This document shows positions 21,932 to 30,418 of a stretch of 34,719 nucleotides of DNA, piece by piece. Both the position numbers and the translations under genes were made by a program. The notes beneath the pieces are model-generated. The model was not told the origin of the DNA, made no database searches, and was given only the letters and a program-made list of their open reading frames with translations. How positions within the stretch are numbered: the stretch's first letter is position 1; every line of letters starts with the position of its first letter. The DNA comes from Streptomyces huiliensis. GTDB lineage: Bacteria; Actinomycetota; Actinomycetes; Streptomycetales; Streptomycetaceae. The stretch lies in assembly GCF_020037025.1 (NCBI RefSeq), contig NZ_JAIQLH010000129.1, positions 1 to 34,719 of the forward strand. Direction: 5' to 3'.

Positions 21932-24313
21932 TCAGCCGCCCTGCGCGACCGCGACCGCCACCGCCGCCTGCGGGCGGATCGGGAGGCGGTTGACCGGGCG
22001 GCCGGTGGCCGCGCGGACGGCGGAGGCGATGGCGGCCGGGGAGGTGACGACCGGGACCGCGCTGATGGCCTTGGCACCGAAGGGGGCGACGACGTCGCGC
22101 TCCTCGACGAGCTTGACGATCCGGATGTCCGGCGCGTCCAGCGACGTCGGCAGGGCGTAGCCGCTGAAGTCCGGGCGGCGGACCTGGCCGGACGAGGTGC
22201 GGAGGTTCTCGGTGAGCGCCGCGCCGAGGCCCTGGGTGATCCCGGCCTCGATGCGGGCGTGCGCCTGGGCGGGGTTGAGGACGCGGCCGACGTCCTGGGC
22301 GACGGCCATCTCCACCACGCGGACGGACCCCAGCTCGACGTCGACGTCGACCACCGCCCGTACCGCGCAGAAGGCGATGCCGACGAAGGCGTCGCCCTGG
22401 CCGGTCTCGTCCAGCGGCTCGGTCGGGTGGGGGCGGCACTGGGCGGTGGCCCAGAGCTCCTTGCCGTCGAGCGCCTCGGCGACGGTGGTGCTGAGCACGC
22501 CGTCGTACGACGTGATCTTGCCGTCGGCGATCGTCAGCAGCTCCGTGGACATGCCGAACTGGGCGGCCAGGGGCTGGAGGAGCTGTGTGCGGACCATGCG
22601 CGCGGCGCGCTCCACCGCGCCGCCGGAGACCCAGGTGTGGCGGCCGTGGGCGGCCGGGCCGCAGGGGGGCTGGTCGGTGTCGACGGGGGCCACGTACACG
22701 TCGGTGATGCCCAGGACCTCCTGGACGATCTGCCGGGCGAGGGTCGAGAAGCCCTGGCCGGTCTCGACGGCGGCGCAGATGACGGTCGCCACGGAACCGC
22801 TGACCTTCACCGTCGCCGTCGACACCTCGTCCGCGCCCTCCGCGCCGAGCATGTGCACCATGCCGACGCCGTAACCGACGCCGCGCCGCACCGCGCCCGG
22901 CTCGCCGGCGCCCTCCAGACCGCCGGGGAGCAGCCACTCCTCCTCCGGGTCGTCCTTGGGCAGGGCGGGGAGGGGGTAGTCGCGGACGGCGGCGAGGAGT
23001 TCGGCGACGGGGGCCGGGCAGGTGACCGTCTGGCCGGTGGGGAGGATGTCGCCCGTGGCCATGATGTTGCGCATGCGCAGCTCGGCCGGGTCGATGCCGA
23101 GCCGCGCCGCCAGCTTGTCCATCTGGCCCTCGTACGCGGCGCAGACCTGCAGGGCGCCCTCGCCGCGCACATGGCCGGACGGCGGGTTGTTGGTGCGCAC
23201 GGCCCAGCCCTCGACGAAGGCGTGCGGGACGACGTACGGGCCGCAGGCGAAGGCGACGGCGGCGGCCAGCGCGTCCGACGAGGAGTCGGCGTAGGCGCCG
23301 GCGTCCATCAGGATCTGCGCCTCGACCTTGACGAGCTTGCCCTCCGCATCCGCGTGGTGCCGGTAGCGCAGCAGCGTCGGGTGGCGGTGGGCGTGGCTGA
23401 GGAACGACTCCTCGCGGGTGGCCGCGAGCTTGACCGGGTGGCCGGTGCGCAGCGCGAGCAGGCCGAGCGGCAGCTGGACGCCGGAGTCCTCGCGGTCGCC
23501 CATCGCGCCGGGCACACCGGTGACGACGATCTTGACGCGTTCCGGTTCGAGGGCGAAGCAGGCGGCGGCCAGGTCGCGGTCGGTGTGCGGATCGGTGGAG
23601 GCACAGTAGATCTCGACGCCGCCGTCGGGCCGGGGCACGGCGAGGCCGGCCTCCGCGCCGATGGGCGCCGGGTCCTGCCGGCCGATGCGGTACAGCCCCT
23701 CGACGACCACCTCGCCGGTGGCCTCGGGGTCGCCGAAGCGCAGCGGGATGTGGCGGATGAGGTTGCCGTCGGGGTGCAGCGGCTCGGCGGAGAAGGCCAG
23801 TTCGGGGTCGGTGACCGGCTCCAGCACCTCGTACTCGACGGCGATGGCGGCGGCGGCGAGCCGGGCCGTGTCCGGGTGGTCGGCGGCGACCGCGGCGATC
23901 GGCTCGCCGTGGTGGCGCACCACGTCCGACGCGAACACCGGCCGGTCCGCGACCCGCCGTCCGTGCGCGGCGTCACCCGGCACATCGGCGTGGGTGACCA
24001 CGGCGTGCACGCCCGGCATGGCGGCGGCCGTGGCCGTGTCGATGGAGACGATCCGGGCGTGCGGGTGCGGGGACCGCAGCACGGCCGCCCACAGCAGGCC
24101 CTCGGCCCACAGGTCGGCGGCGTACGGAAAGGTGCCCTGCGTCTTCGCCGCGGCGTCGACGGGCTGGACGGACGCGCCGATCCCCTGCGGGGGCCCGTCA
24201 GGCGCCGGCGCGGGCGCGGTGACGGAGGAGGTGACCAGGGCGCCGAGCACGCCCGTCACGTCGTCCGGCCCTCCGGAGCCGCCCGCTCCGGCGTTGCCGC
24301 CCATCCCCGTCAT
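21932..24313 (-). CDS. Xanthine dehydrogenase family protein, molybdopterin-binding subunit (divergent active site)
   Basis: 793 aa, large subunit of the Mo-hydroxylase family. The aldehyde oxidase/XDH hammerhead domain is about 48-170 (SVQPVDAAAKTQG, SPHPHARI, GEPIAAVAA) and the Mo-cofactor domain about 180-780 (TREESFLSHAHRHP at 299-312, ETGQGFSTLARQI). Signature positions differ: the usual GAFGGRED reads GAMGDRED (269-276), RGFGxPQ reads RGEGALQ (383-389), and the GAKGVGEPP-type catalytic loop reads GAKAISAVP (746-754), so the Glu is replaced by Ala752. ATG at 24313 overlaps the Fe-S subunit stop (ATGA), with GGAAAGG upstream. Last gene of a three-subunit operon. Confidence 0.88.
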   Translation of the reverse strand: MTGMGGNAGAGGSGGPDDVTGVLGALVTSSVTAPAPAPDGPPQGIGASVQPVDAAAKTQGTFPYAADLWAEGLLWAAVLRSPHPHARIVSIDTATAAAMPGVHAVVTHADVPGDAAHGRRVADRPVFASDVVRHHGEPIAAVAADHPDTARLAAAAIAVEYEVLEPVTDPELAFSAEPLHPDGNLIRHIPLRFGDPEATGEVVVEGLYRIGRQDPAPIGAEAGLAVPRPDGGVEIYCASTDPHTDRDLAAACFALEPERVKIVVTGVPGAMGDREDSGVQLPLGLLALRTGHPVKLAATREESFLSHAHRHPTLLRYRHHADAEGKLVKVEAQILMDAGAYADSSSDALAAAVAFACGPYVVPHAFVEGWAVRTNNPPSGHVRGEGALQVCAAYEGQMDKLAARLGIDPAELRMRNIMATGDILPTGQTVTCPAPVAELLAAVRDYPLPALPKDDPEEEWLLPGGLEGAGEPGAVRRGVGYGVGMVHMLGAEGADEVSTATVKVSGSVATVICAAVETGQGFSTLARQIVQEVLGITDVYVAPVDTDQPPCGPAAHGRHTWVSGGAVERAARMVRTQLLQPLAAQFGMSTELLTIADGKITSYDGVLSTTVAEALDGKELWATAQCRPHPTEPLDETGQGDAFVGIAFCAVRAVVDVDVELGSVRVVEMAVAQDVGRVLNPAQAHARIEAGITQGLGAALTENLRTSSGQVRRPDFSGYALPTSLDAPDIRIVKLVEERDVVAPFGAKAISAVPVVTSPAAIASAVRAATGRPVNRLPIRPQAAVAVAVAQGG

Positions 24314-26952
24314 GCCGTCGCCTTTCCACTGCCGCCGTCGTGCGGCCCCGTCTGGTGCGGGATGCGTCCCGTGGCCGAGTCCTGTTCCCCGGCCGCCTGC
24401 TCTTCGAGGGCCGCGGTCGCCTCGGCGCGCTCGTCGGCGACCTGGCGGACGGCCTCCAGGACCCCGCGGTAGCCCGAGCAGCGGCAGAGGTTGCCGCAGA
24501 TGGCCTGGCGGGTCTCCAGTTCGGTGGGGGCGTGGTTGCCCTCCAGGAGGTCGTGGACCGTCATGGCCAGACCGGGCACGCAGAAGCCGCACTGCACGGC
24601 GCCGCAGTCGGCGAGCGCGCGCTGCACGTCGGACGGCTGCCCGTCCTGGGCCAGCCCCTCGACCGTCCGCACCTCCGAACCGGCCGTCAGCGCGGCGGGC
24701 ACCAGGCAGGACGCGACGAGCCGGCCGTCCACCTGCACGGAACACGCGCCGCACTCGCCCTGCGAGCAGCCGTCCTTGGCACCGGCCAGGCCGAGGCGCT
24801 CGCGGAGGACGTAGAGCAGGGACTCGCCGATCCACGCGTCGGTGACCGGCCGGTCCGTGCCGTTGACGCGCAGGACGTACGAGGCGCAGGGGTGCTCGGT
24901 GGCGGGAGCCTGCGGCTCGTCGAGCGCGGACGGGCCGATGAGGTCGGTGTGATCGGCGGGGTCGGCGTGATCGGTGTGATCGGTGTGATCGGTGCGATCG
25001 ACGGGGTCGACATGGTGGGCGTGATCGGTGGGCCCGTTGGCGTCCATGACGTCCGGGGCGTCGGTGGGGACGCCCAGGTCGGAATCGGAACCTTCCGACG
25101 GGGCCGAGGGGGCGGACGCGTCGAACGTGCCGGCCGGTTCGGGGTACCCCGGCTGTTCCGGCTGCTCGAGCTGCTCCGGCTGCTCGTGCTGTCCGTGGTC
25201 GCCGCCGGCAGGCGCGCTCTCCTCGGGCAGGTGCTCCGCGGGGACGGGCGCACCGTGCGGGACGGGCACGTCGTACGCCGGTTCCGGTCCGGCCGACGGC
25301 TCGTGTCCCGCCTCCGCCGGCGTGTGCGGACCGGGCGCGGGCGCTACGGACTCGGGCTCGTGCCCGGCGTGCGCGGCCGGCTCGGCATGCGCCTCGGGTA
25401 CGTCGTGACGCTCGTACCCGCCGTACTCCTCCTGACCCTGATGCCCGTTCGGCCGGAGGTCCGGCTGAGCGTGCGGGTGTGCGTGCGGGTGCGAGTGCGG
25501 CTGCGCGTCGGCGTGCGAAACGGCCGTGGGGGCGCCCGAAGCGTCGGTCACCACCTCCCACGCGCCACTCGCCACCTGATCACCCGTATCGGTGACGTTC
25601 GAGACGTCCGCGAGGTCCGTGTCGTTCATGACGTCCACGGCGCCCATGGCGTCCACGAGGTCCGTCCCGGGCAGCGGAGCCGCCCCGGCGCCCGCGTACG
25701 CGTTCACCCGGTACTCCCCCGACGCGTCGGGCGTGTCGCCCGTCGCCGCGGGAGCGGCCGGCACCGACCACTGCCCGGCCGGCTCCACCGGGGGCTCCGG
25801 AGCGATCGCCCCTGCCGTCCCGGCCGTCCCTGCCGTCCCTGCCGTTCCCTCCGGACCGCCGTCGAGGGGCTGGTGCCAGACCCCGGTGCCGGTGTCGGCG
25901 GGCCCGGGGGCGGGCCAGTCCACCGCCGGACGCGGGGCGGCGTGCGGCGCGTACTCGCCGGACTCGTCGACCGGGTCGTCCCCGGCCACCGGAACCGACC
26001 ACTGTCCGGTGGGACCGCCCTGCGCGGCGGCGTCCGGCTCCACGCCGGGCGGGTACGGCAGCGGCCACTGGGCCGTGTCCTGCACCCCGGCGGAGCCGTC
26101 GGGCCCGCCGGACGCGCTCGCGGCGCCCGAAGTGCCCGGAGCGCCGGGCGCGGTGGCCGCCGGCACGCCGGAGCCGTACGTACCGTTGCCGTACCCGTCC
26201 GCTCCGTACACCTCGGCGCCGTACGCCTCGCCACCGTGGACGTCACCGCCGTGAACATCACCGCCATGGACGTCACCGCCCTGGGCGTCCACACCGGGCA
26301 CGCCCGAGCCGTACGTGTCGGAGGCGCCGGAACCGTACGCGTCCCCGGGCGCCGCCCACTCCGCCGGCCCGTCGACCATGCCCGTGACGTACGGGCCGGC
26401 CGGCCAGTCGTCGTGCTCGGGCTGCGCCGCGTGCCCGGGCTCCCCCGGGTGGACGCCGGCCTGCTGTGGCACGGACGCGCCCTGATGCTGCTGAGGCTGC
26501 TGGTTCTGTTGCGGAGGGTTCTGCTGCTGATGGTGCGCCACGGACTGGTGAGGCACGGACTGGTGGGGCACGGACTGGTGGGGAACAGACGGGTGGGGAA
26601 CGGGCTGGTGAACGCCCGGCTCCCCGGCCGCCGCGTGCCCGCCCTGCGGATACCCGGCCCCGCCCGGGTGCTCCTGTCCGACGGGGCCGGCGGGACCGGC
26701 AGGCCCGGCGGCCGCCGCCGGATACTGCGGCACCGCGTCCCAGGAGGACGCCGCCGCGGGCGGCGCGTACCCCGTCCCGGGCGCGGCCAGCGGCGCCCAG
26801 CCGGTGGACGCACCGGTGCCCGGGTGCGCCAGCAGCTCGGGCGGGAGCTGGACGAACGCCGTGCCCTCCGCGTCGATCTCCGCTCCACGCGGCATGGGCT
26901 GCCAGCCGCCCTCGACGGGCGTCCGGGCGTGTCGCTGCTGATCGTCACTCAC
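24310..26952 (-). CDS. 2Fe-2S subunit of a Mo-hydroxylase with about 690-residue low-complexity N-terminal extension
   Basis: 880 aa, whereas the family is usually 150-200 aa. The enzyme part is about 691-860: ferredoxin-type cluster GCSQGECGACSVQVDGRLVASC (Cys about 729, 734, 737, 749) and helical cluster CGFC...CGNLCRCSGY (about 788, 791, 823, 825), all intact. Residues 1-690 are disordered-looking, rich in Gly, Pro, His, Gln, Asp and Ala, with runs such as VPHQS, GGDVH, DHTDHTDHADPADHTD and AGT repeats. Twice there is a QWSVP...D.SGEY motif. GTG at 26952 overlaps the FAD subunit stop (GTGA), with GGGGAGGG upstream. The reading frame is open throughout, so it is a true fusion, not a frameshift. 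Confidence 0.9.
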   Translation of the reverse strand: MSDDQQRHARTPVEGGWQPMPRGAEIDAEGTAFVQLPPELLAHPGTGASTGWAPLAAPGTGYAPPAAASSWDAVPQYPAAAAGPAGPAGPVGQEHPGGAGYPQGGHAAAGEPGVHQPVPHPSVPHQSVPHQSVPHQSVAHHQQQNPPQQNQQPQQHQGASVPQQAGVHPGEPGHAAQPEHDDWPAGPYVTGMVDGPAEWAAPGDAYGSGASDTYGSGVPGVDAQGGDVHGGDVHGGDVHGGEAYGAEVYGADGYGNGTYGSGVPAATAPGAPGTSGAASASGGPDGSAGVQDTAQWPLPYPPGVEPDAAAQGGPTGQWSVPVAGDDPVDESGEYAPHAAPRPAVDWPAPGPADTGTGVWHQPLDGGPEGTAGTAGTAGTAGAIAPEPPVEPAGQWSVPAAPAATGDTPDASGEYRVNAYAGAGAAPLPGTDLVDAMGAVDVMNDTDLADVSNVTDTGDQVASGAWEVVTDASGAPTAVSHADAQPHSHPHAHPHAQPDLRPNGHQGQEEYGGYERHDVPEAHAEPAAHAGHEPESVAPAPGPHTPAEAGHEPSAGPEPAYDVPVPHGAPVPAEHLPEESAPAGGDHGQHEQPEQLEQPEQPGYPEPAGTFDASAPSAPSEGSDSDLGVPTDAPDVMDANGPTDHAHHVDPVDRTDHTDHTDHADPADHTDLIGPSALDEPQAPATEHPCASYVLRVNGTDRPVTDAWIGESLLYVLRERLGLAGAKDGCSQGECGACSVQVDGRLVASCLVPAALTAGSEVRTVEGLAQDGQPSDVQRALADCGAVQCGFCVPGLAMTVHDLLEGNHAPTELETRQAICGNLCRCSGYRGVLEAVRQVADERAEATAALEEQAAGEQDSATGRIPHQTGPHDGGSGKATA
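26231..26290. repeat. 15-bp tandem repeats in the Fe-S subunit extension
   Basis: Four 15-bp units (26231-26245, 26246-26260, 26261-26275, 26276-26290) encoding GGDVH-like pentapeptides. A second 15-bp array lies around 26531-26600 (VPHQS repeats), and a 9-bp GTGATCGGT array around 24950-25010 (DHT repeats). Confidence 0.85.
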
Positions 26953-27875
26953 GCGAGTGCCCTCCCCAGTGCTCGGCGGGCCAGAGTCGCCACGGTACGC
27001 CGCAGATGCAGCACGGCCGGCGGCAGGGTACCTTCTCCCGGCGCCTGGACGGCGAGACCGGTGCCGTCGTCGGCACCCTGCGGGACGGGCGGCGGGTCGG
27101 GGATGCAGGCGGCGGCCACGTAGTCGCCGAAGGCCGTCAGCGCCTCGGGGGCCAGGGTGCGTTCGCCGTCCCAGTCGATGAGCGAGGCGACCCAGTGCTC
27201 GGCGTCGTACGGCCGCAGCGGCATCGGCGCGACCGCGCCGACCGCGCACCGGACCATCCGCCGGGCCGGGTCCAGGACGACGGCGACGGAGGCGGTGGCG
27301 CGGCCGGGACCGGTCCGGCCGGTGGCCTTGAGGAAGGTCTGCGGGGCGTGCAGCAGCGGGACGCGGACATAGCCGATGAGCTCGCCCGGGTGCAGCAGTT
27401 CGATCCCGGCGAGCAGCCTGCCGACCGGGATCTCGCGCCGCCCGCCGGGACCCGCGATGACGAGGGACGCCTCCAGGGCGGCGAGGACGGGCAACGCGTC
27501 GCCGGTCGGCGCGGCGGACGCGATGTTGCCGCCGAGGGTGCCGGCGTTGCGGATCTGCGGGGGCCCGGCGGCGCGGGCGGCGGCGGCGAGCGCGGGGATG
27601 AGGGCGGCGAAGTCCGGCCGGCCCATGCGGGCGTGGGTGAGTCCGGCGCCCAGCAGGGCGTGGCCGTCCTGGTACTGCCAGCCGCGGATCTCGCTGATGC
27701 GGCCGAGGCCGACGAGCGCGGCGGGGCGCAGCAGTCCCGAGTTGACCGCTGCCATGAGATCGGTGCCGCCCGCGACGGGCACGGCGGCGGGCATGGCGGC
27801 CAGCGCCGCCACGGCCTCGTCGAGCGAGCCCGGCAACGTCACCGTGTGCGCCGCCTGCGGTGCGTGCGTGGTCAA
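26949..27875 (-). CDS. Mo-hydroxylase FAD-binding subunit
   Basis: 308 aa, CoxM/XdhB-type FAD subunit. FAD-binding motifs: VPVAGGTDLMAAVNSG (32-47) and RNAGTLGGNIASAAPTGD (109-126), with the CO-dehydrogenase flavoprotein C-terminal domain about 180-300. It passes electrons from the 2Fe-2S subunit to NAD+ or another acceptor. The start is TTG at 27875: the N-terminus fits the family, GGAAGGGG lies upstream, and no ATG or GTG suits. First recognised gene of the FAD, Fe-S, Mo operon, with 4-nt overlaps between all three genes, so expression should be tightly coupled. The substrate is unknown. Confidence 0.9.
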   Translation of the reverse strand: MTTHAPQAAHTVTLPGSLDEAVAALAAMPAAVPVAGGTDLMAAVNSGLLRPAALVGLGRISEIRGWQYQDGHALLGAGLTHARMGRPDFAALIPALAAAARAAGPPQIRNAGTLGGNIASAAPTGDALPVLAALEASLVIAGPGGRREIPVGRLLAGIELLHPGELIGYVRVPLLHAPQTFLKATGRTGPGRATASVAVVLDPARRMVRCAVGAVAPMPLRPYDAEHWVASLIDWDGERTLAPEALTAFGDYVAAACIPDPPPVPQGADDGTGLAVQAPGEGTLPPAVLHLRRTVATLARRALGRALA

Positions 27876-28288
27876 CCCAGCTGCCCCTTCCCCGGTGGTC
27901 CCGGCTGTTCCGGCCGTCGCGCCGGCATTCCGCCGTACGGTACGTGCTCACGGTCCGGACGTGGCAACTGTGGCACATCTTCCGAGTCCGCCGTCGCGAG
28001 GGTCCGCGAACCGCCGCCCTTCCCCAGCCCCCTCGGGCACCCCGGTCCGGCCGGAGGGGCGGCCTCCGTACGACGGTCCGTCCCGCGGGCCGGCCGGACG
28101 CCCGCGGCCCGTCGGCGCGTCACCGCCCGCGCGGCGGCCGGGGGGACGGGCGCCCGGGCGCGTCGCGGCCCGCGGCGGAGCGGCGTACGCCCGGTCGGCA
28201 CGGCCGGTCCGGCCGACGCGGTAGGTCCCGTCGACGCGGTGGGTCCCGTCGACGCGATGGGTCCCGTCGACGCGGTGGGCGCGGTCAT
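27872..28288 (-). CDS. Doubtful small ORF upstream of the Mo-hydroxylase operon
   Basis: 138 codons, ATG at 28288. Its TGA overlaps the TTG start of the FAD subunit (TTGA), the same 4-nt overlap seen between the other operon genes. The product is low complexity: an N-terminal run of ASTGPT units encoded by an 18-bp repeat, then Arg/Pro-rich sequence with no domain. The ribosome site is poor. It may be chance coding potential in GC-rich DNA, or a degenerate small protein coupling translation into the operon. I lean to chance. Confidence 0.2.
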   Translation of the reverse strand: MTAPTASTGPIASTGPTASTGPTASAGPAVPTGRTPLRRGPRRARAPVPPAAARAVTRRRAAGVRPARGTDRRTEAAPPAGPGCPRGLGKGGGSRTLATADSEDVPQLPRPDREHVPYGGMPARRPEQPGPPGKGQLG

Positions 28289-28533
28289 CGTCTCGTCACC
28301 GTCTCGTCATCGGCTCGGCTGCCGCTCCGGCCCTCGTCCCCACGCTCGTCCCGTTTCCGCGTCCGGCACCCTGACACAACCGGCCGACGGAACCGACTGA
28401 CGGAACCGACGACCTCCGGCCCACCATGGCGGCATATGCCCGTCTTTGACCGCTCCTTGTACGACTTACGGCGGTGTGCGGAGGTCCACCGTGCCAGGGG
28501 CGCACCCGGCCAACCGGCACCTTCCGCCCGACG
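27876..28533. other. 658-bp region between the Mo-hydroxylase operon and the hexosaminidase gene
   Basis: Should contain the operon promoter. A minus-strand TTGCCA ... TACCGT pair (about 27977 to 27947, 19-nt spacer) is the best but weak candidate. The 18-bp tandem repeat lies at 28215-28278. 28289-28533 shows no gene or clear structure. Confidence 0.3.
28215..28278. repeat. 18-bp tandem repeat
   Basis: Unit GACGCGGTGGGTCCCGTC: three near-identical copies (28215-28232, 28233-28250, 28251-28268) and a partial fourth, differing at one or two bases. Confidence 0.92.
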
Positions 28534-30180
28534 TCACACGATCGGGGGCGTCCCCTCGATCGGACGTCCGAGCAGGCCGGGGCGGCGCTGCCAGGGACGG
28601 GGGCCGCCGGGCGGGCGGTACGCCACGCCGAGCGCGTCCAGCCGCCGGTAGTGGACGGCCATGCGCTGTTCGAAGTGGGCGAAGTCCCGTTCGGCGGGCG
28701 GCGGGAGGGCCGACCACACGGCCTCGGCGAAGGCGGCCAGCCGGGGGAACGCCTGGTAGTCCAGCCGCCCCTGGTCCTCCATCACCTCCGTCCAGAGGTT
28801 GGCCTGCGCGCCGAGCACGCGCCCGGCCTCCTCCGCGGTGAGCCCGGGCGGTACCGGCTCGAAGCGGTAGACGTCCTCCAGGGTGCGGACGTAGCCGATG
28901 GGCACGGGCTCGTCCGGGCCCGGGGCCTGCCGGTGGTCCAGGTAGACCTGCTGCTCGGGGCACATGACGACGTCGTGGCCCGCCCGGGCCGCGGCGACGC
29001 CGCCCGCGTAGCCACGCCAGGACGCCACGGCGGCCCCCTCGGCCAGCCCGCCCTCCAGGATCTCGTCCCAGCCGATCAGCCGCCGCCCCCGCGCGGTGAG
29101 CCAGCGGTCGAAGTGCCGGATGAACCAGCTCTGGAGCTCCTTCTCGTCGGCCAGCCCCTCGGCCGCCATCCGGGCCCGCGCCGCCGGGGACGCCTTCCAC
29201 TGGTCCTTGGGGCACTCGTCGCCGCCGATGTGGACGAAGTGTGAGGGGAAGAGGTCGAGGACCTCCGCCAGCACGTTCTCGTAGAAGGCCAGGGTGGCAT
29301 CGGTCGGGGCGAGCACGTTCGGGCTGACGCCCCAGGTGTCCCAGACGCCGAGGGCGGTGGTGTCGACGACGTCGGCGTTGCCGAGTTCGGGGTAAGCGGC
29401 GATGGCGGCCTGCGAGTGGCCGGGCAGGTCGATCTCGGGGACCACGGTGATGTGCCGCTCGGCGGCGTACGCGACGATCTCGCGGAGGTCGTCCTTGGTG
29501 TAGTACCCGCCGTGCGGCCGGTCGTCCCAGAGCGGTGAGGCCCGGTGCCCGAGCTTCGTCCGCGACCGCCAGGCGCCGACCTCGGTCAGCCGCGGGTAGC
29601 GCTCGATCTCGACGCGCCAGCCCTGGTCGTCGGTCAGGTGCAGGTGCAGGACGTTGAGTTTGTGCGCGGCGAGCAGGTCGAGGAAGCGCAGGACGCCGTC
29701 CTTGGGGACGAAGTGCCGGGCCACGTCGAGGAGCGCGCCGCGCCAGCCGAACCGCGGCGCGTCCTCGACGGTAACGCACGGGACGTGCCACTCCCGCCGC
29801 GCGGTGACGGGCGCCCGCCGGAACGCGTCGGGGCCCAGCAGCTGCCGGAAGGTCTGCGCGGCCCAGAAGACCCCGGCCGCGTCCGCGCCGTCGAGGAAGA
29901 TCCCGTACCCGTCGATGACGATCCGGTGGCCCTCGGGGCCCAGCTCGCCTGCCAGCCGCGGGTCGATGCGGAGGACGAGGTGGTTGTGGTGGTCCTCGCC
30001 GTCGGGCAGCGGCAGCCCGGTGGCGGCCCCGACCGTGGCGCGCAGCCAGCGGGCGGTGCGCTCGGTGCCGGGGCCGGCGTTGATCCCCGTCTCCTCGTCC
30101 AGCACCTCCAGGCCCCCGCCGGGCGGGACCCACGAGAAGCGGCGCGGCGCGGGGACGAGTCCGGTCTCGGTGTCGCTCAT
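28534..30180 (-). CDS. Beta-N-acetylhexosaminidase, GH20 family
   Basis: 548 aa. Releases terminal GlcNAc/GalNAc from chito-oligosaccharides or wall fragments. The N-terminal GH20b-like domain is about 10-140 and the catalytic barrel about 145-480. Visible motifs: RGALLDVARHFVPK (147-160), LHLHLTDDQGWRVEI (178-192), PEIDLPGHSQAA (248-259) and the catalytic Asp321-Glu322 pair in HIGGDECPKDQW. GWDEILEGG and NLWTE follow. No signal peptide, so it should act in the cytoplasm on imported oligosaccharides, unlike secreted Streptomyces hexosaminidases. ATG at 30180 has GGAAGGG 6 nt upstream. No DasR-type operator was seen upstream. Confidence 0.94.
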   Translation of the reverse strand: MSDTETGLVPAPRRFSWVPPGGGLEVLDEETGINAGPGTERTARWLRATVGAATGLPLPDGEDHHNHLVLRIDPRLAGELGPEGHRIVIDGYGIFLDGADAAGVFWAAQTFRQLLGPDAFRRAPVTARREWHVPCVTVEDAPRFGWRGALLDVARHFVPKDGVLRFLDLLAAHKLNVLHLHLTDDQGWRVEIERYPRLTEVGAWRSRTKLGHRASPLWDDRPHGGYYTKDDLREIVAYAAERHITVVPEIDLPGHSQAAIAAYPELGNADVVDTTALGVWDTWGVSPNVLAPTDATLAFYENVLAEVLDLFPSHFVHIGGDECPKDQWKASPAARARMAAEGLADEKELQSWFIRHFDRWLTARGRRLIGWDEILEGGLAEGAAVASWRGYAGGVAAARAGHDVVMCPEQQVYLDHRQAPGPDEPVPIGYVRTLEDVYRFEPVPPGLTAEEAGRVLGAQANLWTEVMEDQGRLDYQAFPRLAAFAEAVWSALPPPAERDFAHFEQRMAVHYRRLDALGVAYRPPGGPRPWQRRPGLLGRPIEGTPPIV

Positions 30181-30312
30181 GGCAGCCCTTCCGGCAGGCG
30201 GTCCTGGTCCGGTTCGCGGTTCCGGACGGATCCTCTCCCGGGCGGACGGCCGCCGACCAGCCCCCGGCCCCAGCCGGACGAGCCTGAAACCGTGCCCGAC
30301 CCCGTACGGACG

Positions 30313-30354
30313 ACGGCTCCCCGGCCGCGTGCGGAGACGCGTCCGGGGAGCCGT
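30313..30354 (-). terminator. Hairpin terminator downstream of the DUF3039 gene
   Basis: Perfect 12-bp arms, ACGGCTCCCCGG (30313-30324) and CCGGGGAGCCGT (30343-30354), with an 18-nt loop, in the 238-bp gap before the hexosaminidase gene on the same strand. Confidence 0.65.
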
Positions 30355-30418
30355 GGAGCGAGGCGGGGGCGGGTGGCCGTGCGAGGCCGGGGCGGGGGGC
30401 GGCGCCGGCCGCCGGCGG

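Noticed and set aside
24314..25561. A single 1209-residue Mo subunit starting far upstream
   Set aside because: The extra 416 residues are an out-of-frame reading of the Fe-S gene; ATG 24313 with a good ribosome site and ATGA overlap is the real start.
21860..27123. Very long plus-strand frames opposite the Mo-hydroxylase genes
   Set aside because: They mirror the codon pattern of the real genes and have no recognisable domains.
30181..30418. DasR operator upstream of the hexosaminidase gene
   Set aside because: No near match to the palindromic TGGTCTAGACCA-type consensus was found; the visible dyad at 30313-30354 looks like a terminator.
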